Positions 50,826 through 59,674 of a stretch of DNA of 64,000 nt are shown piece by piece. Below the pieces are notes generated by a model. It ran no database searches and had not been told where the DNA came from. It saw only the letters and a list, made by a program, of their open reading frames with translations. This DNA comes from Nitrospirae bacterium MYbin6. Its GTDB lineage: Bacteria > Nitrospirota > Thermodesulfovibrionia > Thermodesulfovibrionales > Magnetobacteriaceae. Each line of letters begins with the position of its first letter. Positions within the stretch are counted from its first letter, which is position 1. The stretch lies in contig PEAC01000005.1 of the NCBI GenBank assembly GCA_002753305.1, positions 1-64,000 on the forward strand, in the 5' to 3' direction. Position numbers and translations under genes: made by a program.

Positions 50826-52481
50826 TCATAGGCCAACCCCCTGAGATGGCCTGCCCTGGAACAGGCTTATAAACTGAAACGTATCGGAATCGAACAGGCC
50901 CTTGTCACTGAGTTTAAGGTGGGGAATCACCAGCAGGGCCATAAAGGACAGTGCCATAAACGGCGCCCGAAGCGTTGAGCCAAGCCCCTTGGCCAGTTCG
51001 TTTAGCTCCGAATAGGTCTTTGCGACCTCAAAGCCGTCAGCCGTGCTCATTAATCCGGCAACGGGTAGTGGCAGGATCTTCTTTGAGCCTCTGGTTACGG
51101 CGCAAATCCCTCCCCCGTTAGCTATTATCAGATTTATCGCCTCACTGAGATATTCATCCGTCACGCCGACGGCCACAATGTTGTGGGAATCGTGTGAGAT
51201 GGATGAGGCTATGGCTCCGTCTCTCAGGCCGAATTTATGAATGAACCCCAGTGCGGGCGGTGCATTTTCATAACGATTGACAACCGCGATTTTCAGTATG
51301 TCGTCCTCAATGTTAGATACGAGATTGCCGTTTGAGGCCTTCGCCTGTCCGTGCCACTTATAGGTGGCAACTTGTCCATCTACGGCGCCGATTACGTTTA
51401 GTATGCCGTCCTTGTGTGGGATGTAAAACTCATCGGGACTCTTAGGCGCGGCCCTAAAATTATTCAGCGCCTTGTATGGCACGCGCTCAATCAGTGGCAT
51501 TGCGTTTTCAGAGACAAGCCGGCCATTGATGTACGTCTGGAGGATATTGAAGCCCCGCAAATCGTCAACTACGGCGAAGTCGGCCGGGTCGCCAACCCGC
51601 AAAAGCCCTGCGTCAAGACCATAGTGAAGCACGGGATTCACACACGCACAGTGCAGCGCCTTCATTATATCGTGCCCGGCGCCCAGTGCCCGTTTGACCA
51701 TTAGATTTATCTGGCCCTTTATGAGGCTGTCCGGGTGGATGTCGTCGGTACAAAACATGGCGCTCTGCCAGTGCTCACTAATCAGCGGCGATAGTGTGTC
51801 GAAATTCCTTGCCGCCGAGCCTTCTCTTATCAGAATTTTCATGCCGTAGGAGATTTTCTCCAGTGCCTCGTCAAGGGAGATGCACTCGTGGTCGGTGTTT
51901 ATCCCTGCCTTTATGTATTGTTCGCATGCGCTGCCTCTGAGGTTTGGGGCATGGCCGTCGATGGGTTTTCCATATTTTTGAGCAGCCCGGATTTTGGCCA
52001 TTACGTCGGGGTCGCCGTTAATAACGCCCGGGTAGTTCATCATCTCACTCAGGTATTTTATGTCGTCCCGCATTAAGAGCGCGTCAATTTGAGCGGCGTC
52101 GATAGCTGCCCCTGCCGTCTCAAACGTGGTTGCCGGGACGCACGACGATGCCCCGAAGTAGAATTTAAAGGGAACTGTCCTGGCATTTTCTATCATATAC
52201 TCAATGCCTTCAACCCCAAGGACATTGGCAATCTCGTGAGGGTCGCTCACCGCGGCCACCGTGCCGTGCATAGTTGAGAGCCGCGCAAACTCTGATGGTA
52301 TCAGCATGGAGCTTTCCACATGGACATGGGCGTCAATTAGGCCGGGGATTATAAATACGCTATAAGGACTGTTTTTTTTAGTTATTGAGGTGATTTTCCC
52401 ATCTGAGACCTCGATTTCTGCGGCATATATTGTGGAGTTCAGGACATCTACGATGTTACCCGCAACTCGCCTACTCTCCAT
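50826..52481 (-). CDS. ade: Adenine deaminase
   Basis: 551 residues, normal for the Ade family of the amidohydrolase superfamily. Metal-binding PGLIDAHVHVESSMLIP, then DPHEIANVLG, DGHAPNLRGSACEQYIKAGI, TDHECISLDEAL and FCTDDIHPDSL. The C-terminal domain contains GLRDGAIASSISHDSHNIV. It converts adenine to hypoxanthine and ammonia in purine salvage. The start overlaps the end of the upstream diguanylate cyclase gene by 11 nt, so the two are co-transcribed. Confidence 0.96.
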   Translation of the reverse strand: MESRRVAGNIVDVLNSTIYAAEIEVSDGKITSITKKNSPYSVFIIPGLIDAHVHVESSMLIPSEFARLSTMHGTVAAVSDPHEIANVLGVEGIEYMIENARTVPFKFYFGASSCVPATTFETAGAAIDAAQIDALLMRDDIKYLSEMMNYPGVINGDPDVMAKIRAAQKYGKPIDGHAPNLRGSACEQYIKAGINTDHECISLDEALEKISYGMKILIREGSAARNFDTLSPLISEHWQSAMFCTDDIHPDSLIKGQINLMVKRALGAGHDIMKALHCACVNPVLHYGLDAGLLRVGDPADFAVVDDLRGFNILQTYINGRLVSENAMPLIERVPYKALNNFRAAPKSPDEFYIPHKDGILNVIGAVDGQVATYKWHGQAKASNGNLVSNIEDDILKIAVVNRYENAPPALGFIHKFGLRDGAIASSISHDSHNIVAVGVTDEYLSEAINLIIANGGGICAVTRGSKKILPLPVAGLMSTADGFEVAKTYSELNELAKGLGSTLRAPFMALSFMALLVIPHLKLSDKGLFDSDTFQFISLFQGRPSQGVGL

Positions 52482-54099
52482 GCCTGTTGTCCCTTACCAC
52501 TACGGTGTTCTTGCCAATCCATTTGGCCTCATAGAGGGCGCTGTCGGCCTTGGCCAGAAGTTCCTGGGATGAAACGTCGGCGTCTTTCTTATAATCGGCA
52601 AGTCCCACGCTGATGGTCATTTTAATGGACAGGCCGTCCTGAGCGAAGACCGCATTCTCAATGTTCTTTCTGATTCTCTCGGCCACTATGCGGCCTACGG
52701 ATACATTGGTGTCCGGCAGGATAACCGCGAACTCCTCACCGCCATATCTGAATGCAATGTCGTTTTCCCGAATGGAGTCCTTTATGCACTGCGCCACGCT
52801 CTCAAGCACGAAGTCACCGACTATGTGGCCATAGCTGTCGTTTACGTTTTTGAAATCATCCAGGTCTATCATCAGAAGGGAAAGGCCTTTTCCGGTCTTA
52901 TCGGCGCTTACCAGTCCCTTCTCAATGGTGTATCTGAAATGCCGCTTTGTGTATAAGTGTGTGAGTTCGTCCGTTATGGCCAGCGCGTAGAGGTGCGAGT
53001 TCTCAAAGGCAATGGCAATGTGCCCGGATAGTGCTTCCAATAGCTCGACCCGCTTGATTTGAAAAGGGGCTGAGTGCTTCTTTGCGTTAATCAGCGTGAG
53101 TGGTTCGCCGGACTTCGAGATGTTCATGTATATGTCTCTCTTGTCCCTGGATATGGTAAAACTGTTCAGCTTCCCTTCAATCCACAGGTTTATCATACCC
53201 ATAAGCGGGTCATCGGCCTCGACCTTTCTTCGGACGATCTCATCGGTTGACATTGGTTTGGTATATACGCTGTATTTGCCGCTTCGCTTGGGCATGACGA
53301 TTGATATCTCCTCAGCCTTCAGGCAATCGATGAAAATATCTGCGACGATGGCCTTTAGCTCTTCGATGTTAATGGTCTTGCTGAGTTTTTCGACCATGGC
53401 ATAGAGGAGATTTATCTCTTCGTTTTGATTGATGATCTCAGAGATATATCTATTGATTTTCATTGAGAGCAGCGGAATAAGCAGCAAGATACAAAACAGG
53501 CCGGAGCCTATGATGATTAGCACCATTTTTAATGTGAGAGCGGATGAGCGTGCTTGTGTGCGGTCAACGATGAGCTTGCCGTTTGTTCGTGCCGTGCCGT
53601 GGCAGCTGCGGCACTGCGGTTCGTTATAGATGACTGAGACATGCCTGAGGACTTTTTCCCCCTGATTGTTTTTTATCTCAGTTGTTTGCCGTGGAAGAAG
53701 GCTGCCTCCGGCTTTGTGGCAACCGAGGCAAAAGACTTCCTTTTTATTGTCGTATACACGTCTTTCTTCTCCCTGGCTGGTTGAATACGCGACCTCGCCC
53801 TTGTTATTTAAGATGATGATAGAGGAGATGGTGTCCTTGTTGTTTACAATTTGTTCGATTGCCTGCTTAAGATATGGAGAGCGTGTCAGCATGAAGTGTT
53901 TCAGGCTTGACTCAATAACGGTACTTAACTCCTGAACACCACCTTTTATTTCGTCATAGCAGGTATTTTTTGCGAAAAAGACTACTATAGATGTCAATAT
54001 GATAAAATAAACACCAAGCAACCCTAAAAGTCCGAAGAGTATTTTCTTTTTCAGGCTATAGACCCATGCGGATTCTATTTTGTTATGTGTCTCTTCCAA
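52471..54099 (-). CDS. Membrane diguanylate cyclase with diheme periplasmic sensor
   Basis: 542 residues from a TTG start at 54099; no in-frame ATG is suitable. Membrane span about 18-42, periplasmic domain about 43-190, second span about 191-212. The periplasmic domain has two CxxCH heme c motifs, C124-LG-C127-H128 and C163-RS-C166-H167. A GAF-like region follows (about 225-370) and then a GGDEF domain with LLMIDLDDFKNVNDSYGHIV and an active RYGGEEFA (451-458). The hemes suggest sensing of redox state or of a gas ligand, coupled to c-di-GMP synthesis. Confidence 0.93.
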   Translation of the reverse strand: MEETHNKIESAWVYSLKKKILFGLLGLLGVYFIILTSIVVFFAKNTCYDEIKGGVQELSTVIESSLKHFMLTRSPYLKQAIEQIVNNKDTISSIIILNNKGEVAYSTSQGEERRVYDNKKEVFCLGCHKAGGSLLPRQTTEIKNNQGEKVLRHVSVIYNEPQCRSCHGTARTNGKLIVDRTQARSSALTLKMVLIIIGSGLFCILLLIPLLSMKINRYISEIINQNEEINLLYAMVEKLSKTINIEELKAIVADIFIDCLKAEEISIVMPKRSGKYSVYTKPMSTDEIVRRKVEADDPLMGMINLWIEGKLNSFTISRDKRDIYMNISKSGEPLTLINAKKHSAPFQIKRVELLEALSGHIAIAFENSHLYALAITDELTHLYTKRHFRYTIEKGLVSADKTGKGLSLLMIDLDDFKNVNDSYGHIVGDFVLESVAQCIKDSIRENDIAFRYGGEEFAVILPDTNVSVGRIVAERIRKNIENAVFAQDGLSIKMTISVGLADYKKDADVSSQELLAKADSALYEAKWIGKNTVVVRDNRHGE

Positions 54100-54327
54100 T
54101 ATTCCATTATCTCACGCGCCCAACGAGCTTACCTTACAGTAAGCAATCATTAAGAAAGCTGCATTATACATTTTCACACTATACATGGGGTTGCGGCCAG
54201 TCTGCCATATGTGGTAGGAGCGGCGGGAAAACAAGCGCTCCCGCACGACCCATGCCTGCACACAACCACTTTCCTGTACGACCAGCCCCTGCTCGACCCA
54301 CGCCCGCACAAGCGGCTGTATTATATC

Positions 54328-54666
54328 TTAAACAGTGGCGGACTCGGCCAGTCCTTTAATCAAATTGGCGACCCTGGAGTTGTTAAACGTAAGGGCGCCG
54401 ATGGCATTATTGGGGTTTTGCGTGATTTTCTGCTTGGCCTGGGTTGCGAAATCCAATGCCTCGTTTTCCCCTTTTATTGTCGTCAAACTGTTCGAATCAG
54501 GCCTTTTGGCGCTGCTTATTCCTAACGTGTAGGCATCAGTTGCGGCCTTTTCGGCCTTTGCATTTTCAGATGGTTTTGAGTCGCCTTTCGCTGCCTTGCG
54601 GTTAGCGTTTAAGCTCTCCACTGCGGCATTTATCGGGACGCCTGCCGGATTTTGTCCAATCTTCAT
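54328..54666 (-). CDS. Small unknown protein
   Basis: 112 residues from ATG 54666 (MKIGQNPAGVPINAAVESLN), supported by AAAGGGGG 7 nt upstream; the longer frame from 54747 has no such site. It is Ala, Asn and Lys-rich, soluble, without cysteine, and largely disordered before a C-terminal helix ending in NSRVANLIKGLAESATV. I do not recognise a family with confidence. It faintly recalls short proteins with a conserved C-terminal hydrophobic helix that occur near motility genes. Confidence 0.6.
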   Translation of the reverse strand: MKIGQNPAGVPINAAVESLNANRKAAKGDSKPSENAKAEKAATDAYTLGISSAKRPDSNSLTTIKGENEALDFATQAKQKITQNPNNAIGALTFNNSRVANLIKGLAESATV

Positions 54667-54799
54667 AACAATACCCCCTTTATTAAACATTAACTCTACA
54701 CCTGTAATATAACATAATAAAAAAAAATAATCAATATGGGAATTCACTACGGATGGTGAAAAATATCGAAGATGCTATTTATAGCTAACGTATACGCCG

Positions 54800-55711
54800 T
54801 CAAGCCGCGAATAACTCATCATAATTATAGCGCAGTGCAAATGCCAGGAACTCTTCGACCAGGTGGGAGCAGGTGTTTTTCTTACTGTAGGCCAATGAGA
54901 TGTCCTGAGTGATTTTGTTTTTCTTTATTCTCAGTGCCCTGAAGTGGCCGTCCTGAATTTCCTTTTTTACCGCGAGCTTTGATAGAAAGGCAACGCCCAG
55001 CCCGTCGCGTATGGCATTTTTTATTGCCTCAAGGCTCTCTGAGACCATGAAGATTTTCAGGCCCTGCATCTTTATGTCGTGTTTGCCAAAGAAATCCTCT
55101 ATTAATCTGCCGTTACTTGATGCGTCCTCTCTGATTATGAATGACTCTTTAAGTGCCTTTTCGATTGTTATTTCATCGTACCTGGCCAACGGGTGCGAAG
55201 CCGGTACGACAAGAAACAATTCATCTGTGTATATTTTTTCTATGGCTATCTTATGGCCCACGGCCCTGCCTTCGACAAAACCTATGTCGATAGTGGCAGA
55301 GTTCATCATCTCTATGACCCTTCTAGAGTTTCCGATGTGCAGGGAGATCTTCAGCTTTGGGTTGATCTTTCTGAAATCGGATAGCAGCGTGGTAAGCATG
55401 TAGTGTCCGGCCAAAGAGGTGGCGCCGATTTTAATGCAACCCTTAACCAGCCCTGTTAGTTTACAGATTGTTTTTTCGGCGTCTGCGTAGAGCGATAAAA
55501 TATTTTTCGCATATTTGTAGAGAATTTCGCCGGGGGGGGTCAGGATTACGCTGCTTGTGGTGCGCTCGAAGAGTTTAGTGTTATAAAACTCCTCCAATAC
55601 CTGTATCTGGGCGCTGACTGCCGGTTGTGTAAGATGGATTACCTCAGATGCCTTTGAGAAACTCTTCAGCTCGGCAACCGTGCAAAATACCTTTAATTTA
55701 TAGTCATCCAC
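54800..55711 (-). CDS. LysR-type transcriptional regulator
   Basis: 303 residues. Winged HTH at 1-62: FCTVAELKSFSKASEVIHLT followed by QPAVSAQIQVLEE. Effector-binding domain from about 90: IKIGATSLAGHYMLTTLLSD, then DELFLVVPASHPLARYDEIT and GLGVAFLSK. It resembles CysB/CbbR-like members such as those controlling sulfur, nitrogen or carbon assimilation. No divergent target gene is adjacent; the RNase P RNA lies upstream on the same strand. Confidence 0.93.
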   Translation of the reverse strand: MDDYKLKVFCTVAELKSFSKASEVIHLTQPAVSAQIQVLEEFYNTKLFERTTSSVILTPPGEILYKYAKNILSLYADAEKTICKLTGLVKGCIKIGATSLAGHYMLTTLLSDFRKINPKLKISLHIGNSRRVIEMMNSATIDIGFVEGRAVGHKIAIEKIYTDELFLVVPASHPLARYDEITIEKALKESFIIREDASSNGRLIEDFFGKHDIKMQGLKIFMVSESLEAIKNAIRDGLGVAFLSKLAVKKEIQDGHFRALRIKKNKITQDISLAYSKKNTCSHLVEEFLAFALRYNYDELFAA

Positions 55712-55824
55712 CGTCCATACACCTGCCCTGAAAGGCGTTCATGCCTTGAGAATTCACTGTAGACAGACCCATGAAAGGTATTGTACCACAAAAAATATTA
55801 ATAAGTTAATAAAAAAAATAAATA

Positions 55825-56208
55825 AGAGCAGGCCGTAAGCCGAGTTCTGTGTTGCGCGGCCATTCATCTGAGGCAGAGGTTGCCCGCTGCCTTTTGCGGT
55901 TGGAACCCGTCTCGCCTCCTTGCTGTGTGAACGCAAGGCATCGGGCGGGCAACCCGACAAGCGAGCCCTATTCAACCTTTCTCCGGACGGGGTTTACCTG
56001 CCTCTTGTGTTGCCGCAGGAGGCGGTGAGCTCTTACCTCACCATTTCACCCTTACCGAAAGACTTCGGCGGTGTAATTTCTGTTGCACTGTCCCTGGGGT
56101 TGCCCCCGGCTGCCGTTAGCAGCCGTCCTGCCCATATGGAGCTCGGACTTTCCTCCCCGATGGCGTCTCATCATTGAAGCCGCGGGGCGGCCGCATGGCC
56201 TGCTCTTA
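55825..56208 (-). ncRNA. rnpB: RNase P RNA (bacterial type A)
   Basis: About 384 nt on the minus strand. The 5' end (AGAGCAGGCCATGCGGCC) and the 3' end (CTCGGCTTACGGCCTGCTC) pair as helix P1, and the 3' region holds ACAGAACTCGGCTTACGG, the typical end of bacterial RNase P RNA. The block GAGGAAAGTCCGAGCTCCAT near the 5' end is the conserved P4/J3-4 core. It is the catalytic RNA that trims tRNA 5' leaders. Ends are accurate to a few nucleotides. Confidence 0.95.
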
Positions 56209-56236
56209 CTCTTAGTTTTCCTGTTGATATCTTAAA

Positions 56237-56680
56237 TTAGTCTTTTTTTCGGGTTGCCGATGGCATCAGATATCTCAAACTCTCGGCGAACTGGCCATAA
56301 TTGTGTCTCAACGTGTCGAAGGTTATCGTCAATGTCTTTTTATAGCTGTCAACCATCATCGAGTTGATGTTGTGGAAGTTATTGTTAAGCACTTCTTGTA
56401 TTTGCATCAGGGCAGAGAGGTTGTCCACAAAGAGCGTAAAGGTGCAGCCACCTGCGTTGTTAAAAACCGGAGGGGTAACCCTGACGCTGGTGGCAATGAC
56501 GGCAGATTCCTCTATAGGTGTTTCTCTTGATTTCTCTATAGGTTCAGGGACTATGCGGGGTTTTATGATTTTCCCGGCCTCCCGCGCGATGGCCGGCGCG
56601 TCAGGCTGAGTCCTTGTCTGGGTCGGCACGGAAGGATTTAAGGCGCTTAATTTATCTATAATCTGCTGTTTCTTAGGCAT
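56237..56680 (-). CDS. Unknown partner protein of ParA-like ATPase
   Basis: 147 residues, starting within the last codons of the ParA gene (8-nt overlap). The N-terminal 75 residues are Pro/Arg/Glu-rich and probably disordered. The C-terminal 65 residues form an alpha/beta domain: GCTFTLFVDNLSALMQIQEV, then NNFHNINSMMVDSYKKTLTI and FDTLRHNYGQFAESLRYL. No ParB HTH or CTPase motif is seen. Coupling to a ParA gene suggests a cargo adaptor or an activator of the ATPase. I do not recognise the family. Confidence 0.7.
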   Translation of the reverse strand: MPKKQQIIDKLSALNPSVPTQTRTQPDAPAIAREAGKIIKPRIVPEPIEKSRETPIEESAVIATSVRVTPPVFNNAGGCTFTLFVDNLSALMQIQEVLNNNFHNINSMMVDSYKKTLTITFDTLRHNYGQFAESLRYLMPSATRKKD

Positions 56681-57437
56681 TTGTTATCTCCTCTATCAGG
56701 GAATTGAAATCCGCAGCGGCAGGCCCCCTTTTATTATAATCAAATATGCTCTTTTGAGCTATTTGAGCGCGTACGATGTCAATGTTCAGGTGAATGCAGG
56801 TCTTAAATAATTTATCGGGGAAACTCTGTTTCAGTGTCTCATAAATCTGCGCGGAAAGGGATGTCCTGCGGTCATATTTACTGGCAAGTACGCCAAGGAT
56901 CTCCAGGCTGGGATTTAATTCTCTTTTAAAATGTTCTATTTCCTCAAGGAGTTGCTTTAAGCCCAATAGTGAGAAATATCCAACGTCTGTCGGGATAACT
57001 ATCTCACTTGAGGCCTTGAGGCCGTTCTTTGTAAAGACGTTTATGCTTGGCGGGCAATCTATAATGATATATTCATATTGGCCTGTTAGGGGCGCTATGG
57101 CAGTCTTAAGCATGTCGAATTTCCTGTCTTTAAGCAGGATGTCCTCAATGTCTTTCAGAGAGTTATTTGAGGGTATAATCTCTACCGAGTCTATTTTGGA
57201 TATAAAATCGTGCGGGTTTTGAGGGTTGACGAGGAGGTCTTTAATTGTTTTAACTTCGTTTTCGATGGCCAGGCCAAAGGAGGCGGAGGCGTTCCCTTGT
57301 GAGTCGATGTCTATCAGGAGGGTGCGCATACCCTTTTTGTTTAGCCCGGCGGCTAGGTTAACGGAGGCTGTGGTCTTGCCCACACCGCCTTTTTGGTTGG
57401 TTATTGCTATTATTTTAGCCGTTTTAGCCGCTTTCAT
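56673..57437 (-). CDS. ParA/Soj-family ATPase
   Basis: 254 residues from ATG 57437, preferred over an upstream in-frame start because AAGGAA lies 7 nt before it. Deviant Walker A KGGVGKTTASVNLAAGL, Walker A' DIDSQGNASASFG and Walker B YIIIDCPPSINVFT. It lacks the N-terminal HTH of plasmid ParA proteins, so it is chromosomal Soj-like or a cargo-positioning ATPase. Its partner here is not ParB, which points to positioning of another structure, for example a chemosensory, secretion or motility complex. Confidence 0.88.
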   Translation of the reverse strand: MKAAKTAKIIAITNQKGGVGKTTASVNLAAGLNKKGMRTLLIDIDSQGNASASFGLAIENEVKTIKDLLVNPQNPHDFISKIDSVEIIPSNNSLKDIEDILLKDRKFDMLKTAIAPLTGQYEYIIIDCPPSINVFTKNGLKASSEIVIPTDVGYFSLLGLKQLLEEIEHFKRELNPSLEILGVLASKYDRRTSLSAQIYETLKQSFPDKLFKTCIHLNIDIVRAQIAQKSIFDYNKRGPAAADFNSLIEEITNA

Positions 57438-57611
57438 CGAACTGTTCCTTTGGAATACTACAATTATACCGCACACAAAATCAATAAAAATTTTTTGAAT
57501 GAGAATAATATTACGTGAGTGGTTGATTTTTACAGCCAGGTTATGTTAAAAACTATATTACTTGACGAATAAGTATGGAAAATAAAAAAACAGGAGGGTA
57601 TCGGGGTATAG

Positions 57612-58034
57612 ATGAACTACTATGAGAACATTGTGATACTGGATGCGGCACTGGAGGACTCTGGTATAGACGCTGCCGAAAAGCGTATAACGGACCTGGT
57701 TGAGAAGGCTCAGGGTGAGGTACTGAAGCACGAAAGGTGGGGCAGGAGAAAGCTGTCTTATATAATAAATAAGCACGAAAAGGGCTACTACCTGTTTTTT
57801 GTCTTTAAATCACCGCCAGCGGCGATAAAGCTGCTTGAGGAGTTGTACAAGGTTTTTGACCCAGTCTTTAAGTTTATGATAATCAAGTTGAGGAAGAAGG
57901 AAATTATAGCGCTGCAAAATTCCTTGCAGGCAAACGAACCGAAACCCGCAGAGGAACCAGCCCCCACTGCCGTCGAAGTCGCCGTCGAGGGAGACGAAGT
58001 CCCTTCAGTTGCCGCAACTGGCGCTGCGGAGTGA
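57612..58034 (+). CDS. rpsF: 30S ribosomal protein S6
   Basis: 140 residues. MNYYENIVILDAALEDSGID, then HERWGRRKLSYIINKHEKGY and YYLFFVFKSPPAAIKLLEEL are standard S6 blocks. The C-terminal about 40 residues form an acidic Ala/Glu/Pro tail. GGAGGG lies upstream. It binds S18 on the 30S platform, and the first gene of the rpsF-ssb-rpsR operon is as expected. Confidence 0.96.
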   Translation: MNYYENIVILDAALEDSGIDAAEKRITDLVEKAQGEVLKHERWGRRKLSYIINKHEKGYYLFFVFKSPPAAIKLLEELYKVFDPVFKFMIIKLRKKEIIALQNSLQANEPKPAEEPAPTAVEVAVEGDEVPSVAATGAAE

Positions 58035-58061
58035 TGCGGGAATAATACAGGAGTAGTAAAT

Positions 58062-58457
58062 ATGTATAACAAGGTGATTTTTTTGGGCAACCTGACACGT
58101 GACCCCGAGTTGAGATACTCGCCACAGGGCACAGCTGTTGCGAATTTTGCTATTGCGATAAACTCAAGAACCAAGCAAGGTGATGAGTGGAAGGACGAGG
58201 TGTTGTTTATGGATGTAGCCGTCTTTGGAAAACAGGCGGAAAATTGTGGTGAGTACTTAAGCAAGGGCAACGGTGTATTGGTAGAGGGAAGGCTAAGAGA
58301 GAGGAAGTGGGAAGCGGAGGGGCAAAAGAGGAGTAAATTCGAGGTCATTGCCCAGACGGTAAGATTTCTTCCCAAACGAGGTGAATCGGCAGCTAAAGGT
58401 GGACGTGATGGGGATTTCGCACCCCCGGAAGAGGTATCCGACCTGGAGCCGTTCTAA
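58062..58457 (+). CDS. ssb: Single-stranded DNA-binding protein
   Basis: 131 residues. OB fold: MYNKVIFLGNLTRDPELRYS, then GTAVANFAIAINSRTKQGDE, VAVFGKQAENCGEYLSKGNG and VEGRLRERKWEAEGQKRSKF. The acidic C-terminal tip DLEPF matches the DDxPF-type tail that recruits repair proteins. It is found between rpsF and rpsR, its usual chromosomal location. Confidence 0.96.
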   Translation: MYNKVIFLGNLTRDPELRYSPQGTAVANFAIAINSRTKQGDEWKDEVLFMDVAVFGKQAENCGEYLSKGNGVLVEGRLRERKWEAEGQKRSKFEVIAQTVRFLPKRGESAAKGGRDGDFAPPEEVSDLEPF

Positions 58458-58484
58458 TAAAATAACTTTCAGGAGCGTATTCGA

Positions 58485-58739
58485 ATGATACATAAGGGCA
58501 AAGGATCTGAGCACGTAAAGTACAAGAGATTTATGAGAAAGAAGTTCTGCCGGTTCTGCGCGGAGAAGACCCCGTTCATAGACTACAAGGACACCAGGAC
58601 ACTGAAATCGTATATAACGGAAAGGGGCAAACAGCTTCCCTCCAGAATGACAGGCACATGCGCGAGGCACCAGAGAGAGCTTACCGAGGCCGTTAAGAGG
58701 GCAAGAAATATAGCGCTATTGTCGTTTATGGAAAAATAA
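58485..58739 (+). CDS. rpsR: 30S ribosomal protein S18
   Basis: 84 residues. [20 protein letters not shown] and [20 protein letters not shown] are family blocks. The Cys residues (CRFC with a later C and H) mark a zinc-binding S18 form. rplI, which often follows, is absent; two DUF507 genes take its place. Confidence 0.96.
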   Translation: MIHKGKGSEHVKYKRFMRKKFCRFCAEKTPFIDYKDTRTLKSYITERGKQLPSRMTGTCARHQRELTEAVKRARNIALLSFMEK

Positions 58740-58741
58740 CC

Positions 58742-59023
58742 GTGCGGGTTCCGAAATCCTGGATACATTTTATATCGGCCAAGATACTTGATGACTTGGA
58801 AAAACACGGCCTGATCAAGACCAATGTGCCGCGTGAGGAGTTGTTCAAAGAGACGGAGCAGGTGATACTCCACGAGATGATGGCCGAAGACAGGCTTAAC
58901 GATGAAGTGCGAGAGATATTGAGGTCATACGAGGGCGAAATAGAGAAGAAGCGCCTTGATTATAAATCCCTCTTCGATATGACAAAAAGCAAACTTGTCA
59001 GAGAGAGAAATATCGTCATATGA
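58742..59023 (+). CDS. DUF507 family protein, copy 1
   Basis: 93 residues from a GTG start two nt after the rpsR stop. RVPKSWIHFISAKILDDLEK, then GLIKTNVPREELFKETEQVI and EVREILRSYEGEIEKKRLDY match DUF507. The function is unknown; small helical proteins of this family often occur as tandem pairs. Confidence 0.85.
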   Translation: MRVPKSWIHFISAKILDDLEKHGLIKTNVPREELFKETEQVILHEMMAEDRLNDEVREILRSYEGEIEKKRLDYKSLFDMTKSKLVRERNIVI

Positions 59024-59295
59024 TGCTCTCTGACGACAAGATTAACCATTTATCCCACATATTGTTAATTGCGCTGAAGGAGAAAAACCTGATAACCACA
59101 CAGGCGGATGACTCCGTAATACGCAAGGAAATCAAAAAGTCCATAGCCTCGGAGATTAAGGCCGGTGAGGAGATTGATGCCGTTGTAAGGAGGAAACTCT
59201 CGTCCTTCAGCAAGAAACTCACCGAGGGCAGTTCGGAATGGGAGATATTGTATAAGAAATTCTATGCCGAAGAGAGTGCGAAAAAAGGCAGATAA
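59020..59295 (+). CDS. DUF507 family protein, copy 2
   Basis: 91 residues, overlapping copy 1 by 4 nt (start ATG at 59020 or 59023). MLSDDKINHLSHILLIALKE, then IRKEIKKSIASEIKAGEEID and VVRRKLSSFSKKLTEGSSEW resemble copy 1 in layout though with low identity. Tandem, translationally coupled DUF507 genes suggest a heterodimer. Function unknown. Confidence 0.83.
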   Translation: MMLSDDKINHLSHILLIALKEKNLITTQADDSVIRKEIKKSIASEIKAGEEIDAVVRRKLSSFSKKLTEGSSEWEILYKKFYAEESAKKGR

Positions 59296-59617
59296 CTCAG
59301 GGGCTGCCGCTATCGCCGCCGTTGATGTTGCAATAGCCTGTATAAGCGAGGCGTTCGTTAAAAGGGAAAAAATGAAGGCACGCCTGTTGCGTCAAACGCA
59401 GTGGTGGAAGGCCAAACGTTCAACCGGCGTGTGTTACTATTGTAATAATAATTTCGCGCCGGCAGAGTTGACCATGGACCATATAATCCCTATATCGAGG
59501 GGCGGCATGTCGATTAAGTCCAACATAGCCGTGGCATGCAAGGGTTGTAACGACAGGAAGAAGCACACACTCCCTTACATATTGGCTGGGCACATGGACA
59601 ATACTGTGGAAGATTAA
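59264..59617 (+). CDS. HNH endonuclease-domain protein
   Basis: 117 residues; the start may be ATG 59264 or a GTG at 59276, both overlapping the DUF507 gene. The HNH motif is CYYCNNNFAPAELTMDHIIP with the following SRGGMSIKSNIAVACKGCND: CxxC, DH, N and CxxC, giving the zinc-stabilised metal finger nuclease fold. The N-terminal 45 residues are basic and helical. The operon context with ribosomal and ssb genes is conserved-looking, which would fit a cellular rather than a mobile role, but this is not certain. Confidence 0.85.
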   Translation: MPKRVRKKADNSGAAAIAAVDVAIACISEAFVKREKMKARLLRQTQWWKAKRSTGVCYYCNNNFAPAELTMDHIIPISRGGMSIKSNIAVACKGCNDRKKHTLPYILAGHMDNTVED

Positions 59618-59674
59618 CGCAGACTCACACCGTTTAACGATATTCTTGTGTGAAAGATTAAGAGGGAGGTCTAT

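Noticed and set aside
54100-54327. A GC-rich stretch with imperfect CGACCCAYGCCYGCAC repeats and a 65-codon minus-strand frame (54112-54309)
   Set aside because: The frame has no ribosome binding site and no family resemblance, and the repeats are too few and irregular to call an array.
59264-59617. The HNH gene as part of a homing element
   Set aside because: It lies in a compact overlapping operon with rpsR and DUF507 genes, without intron or intein signs, so a mobile role is not supported.
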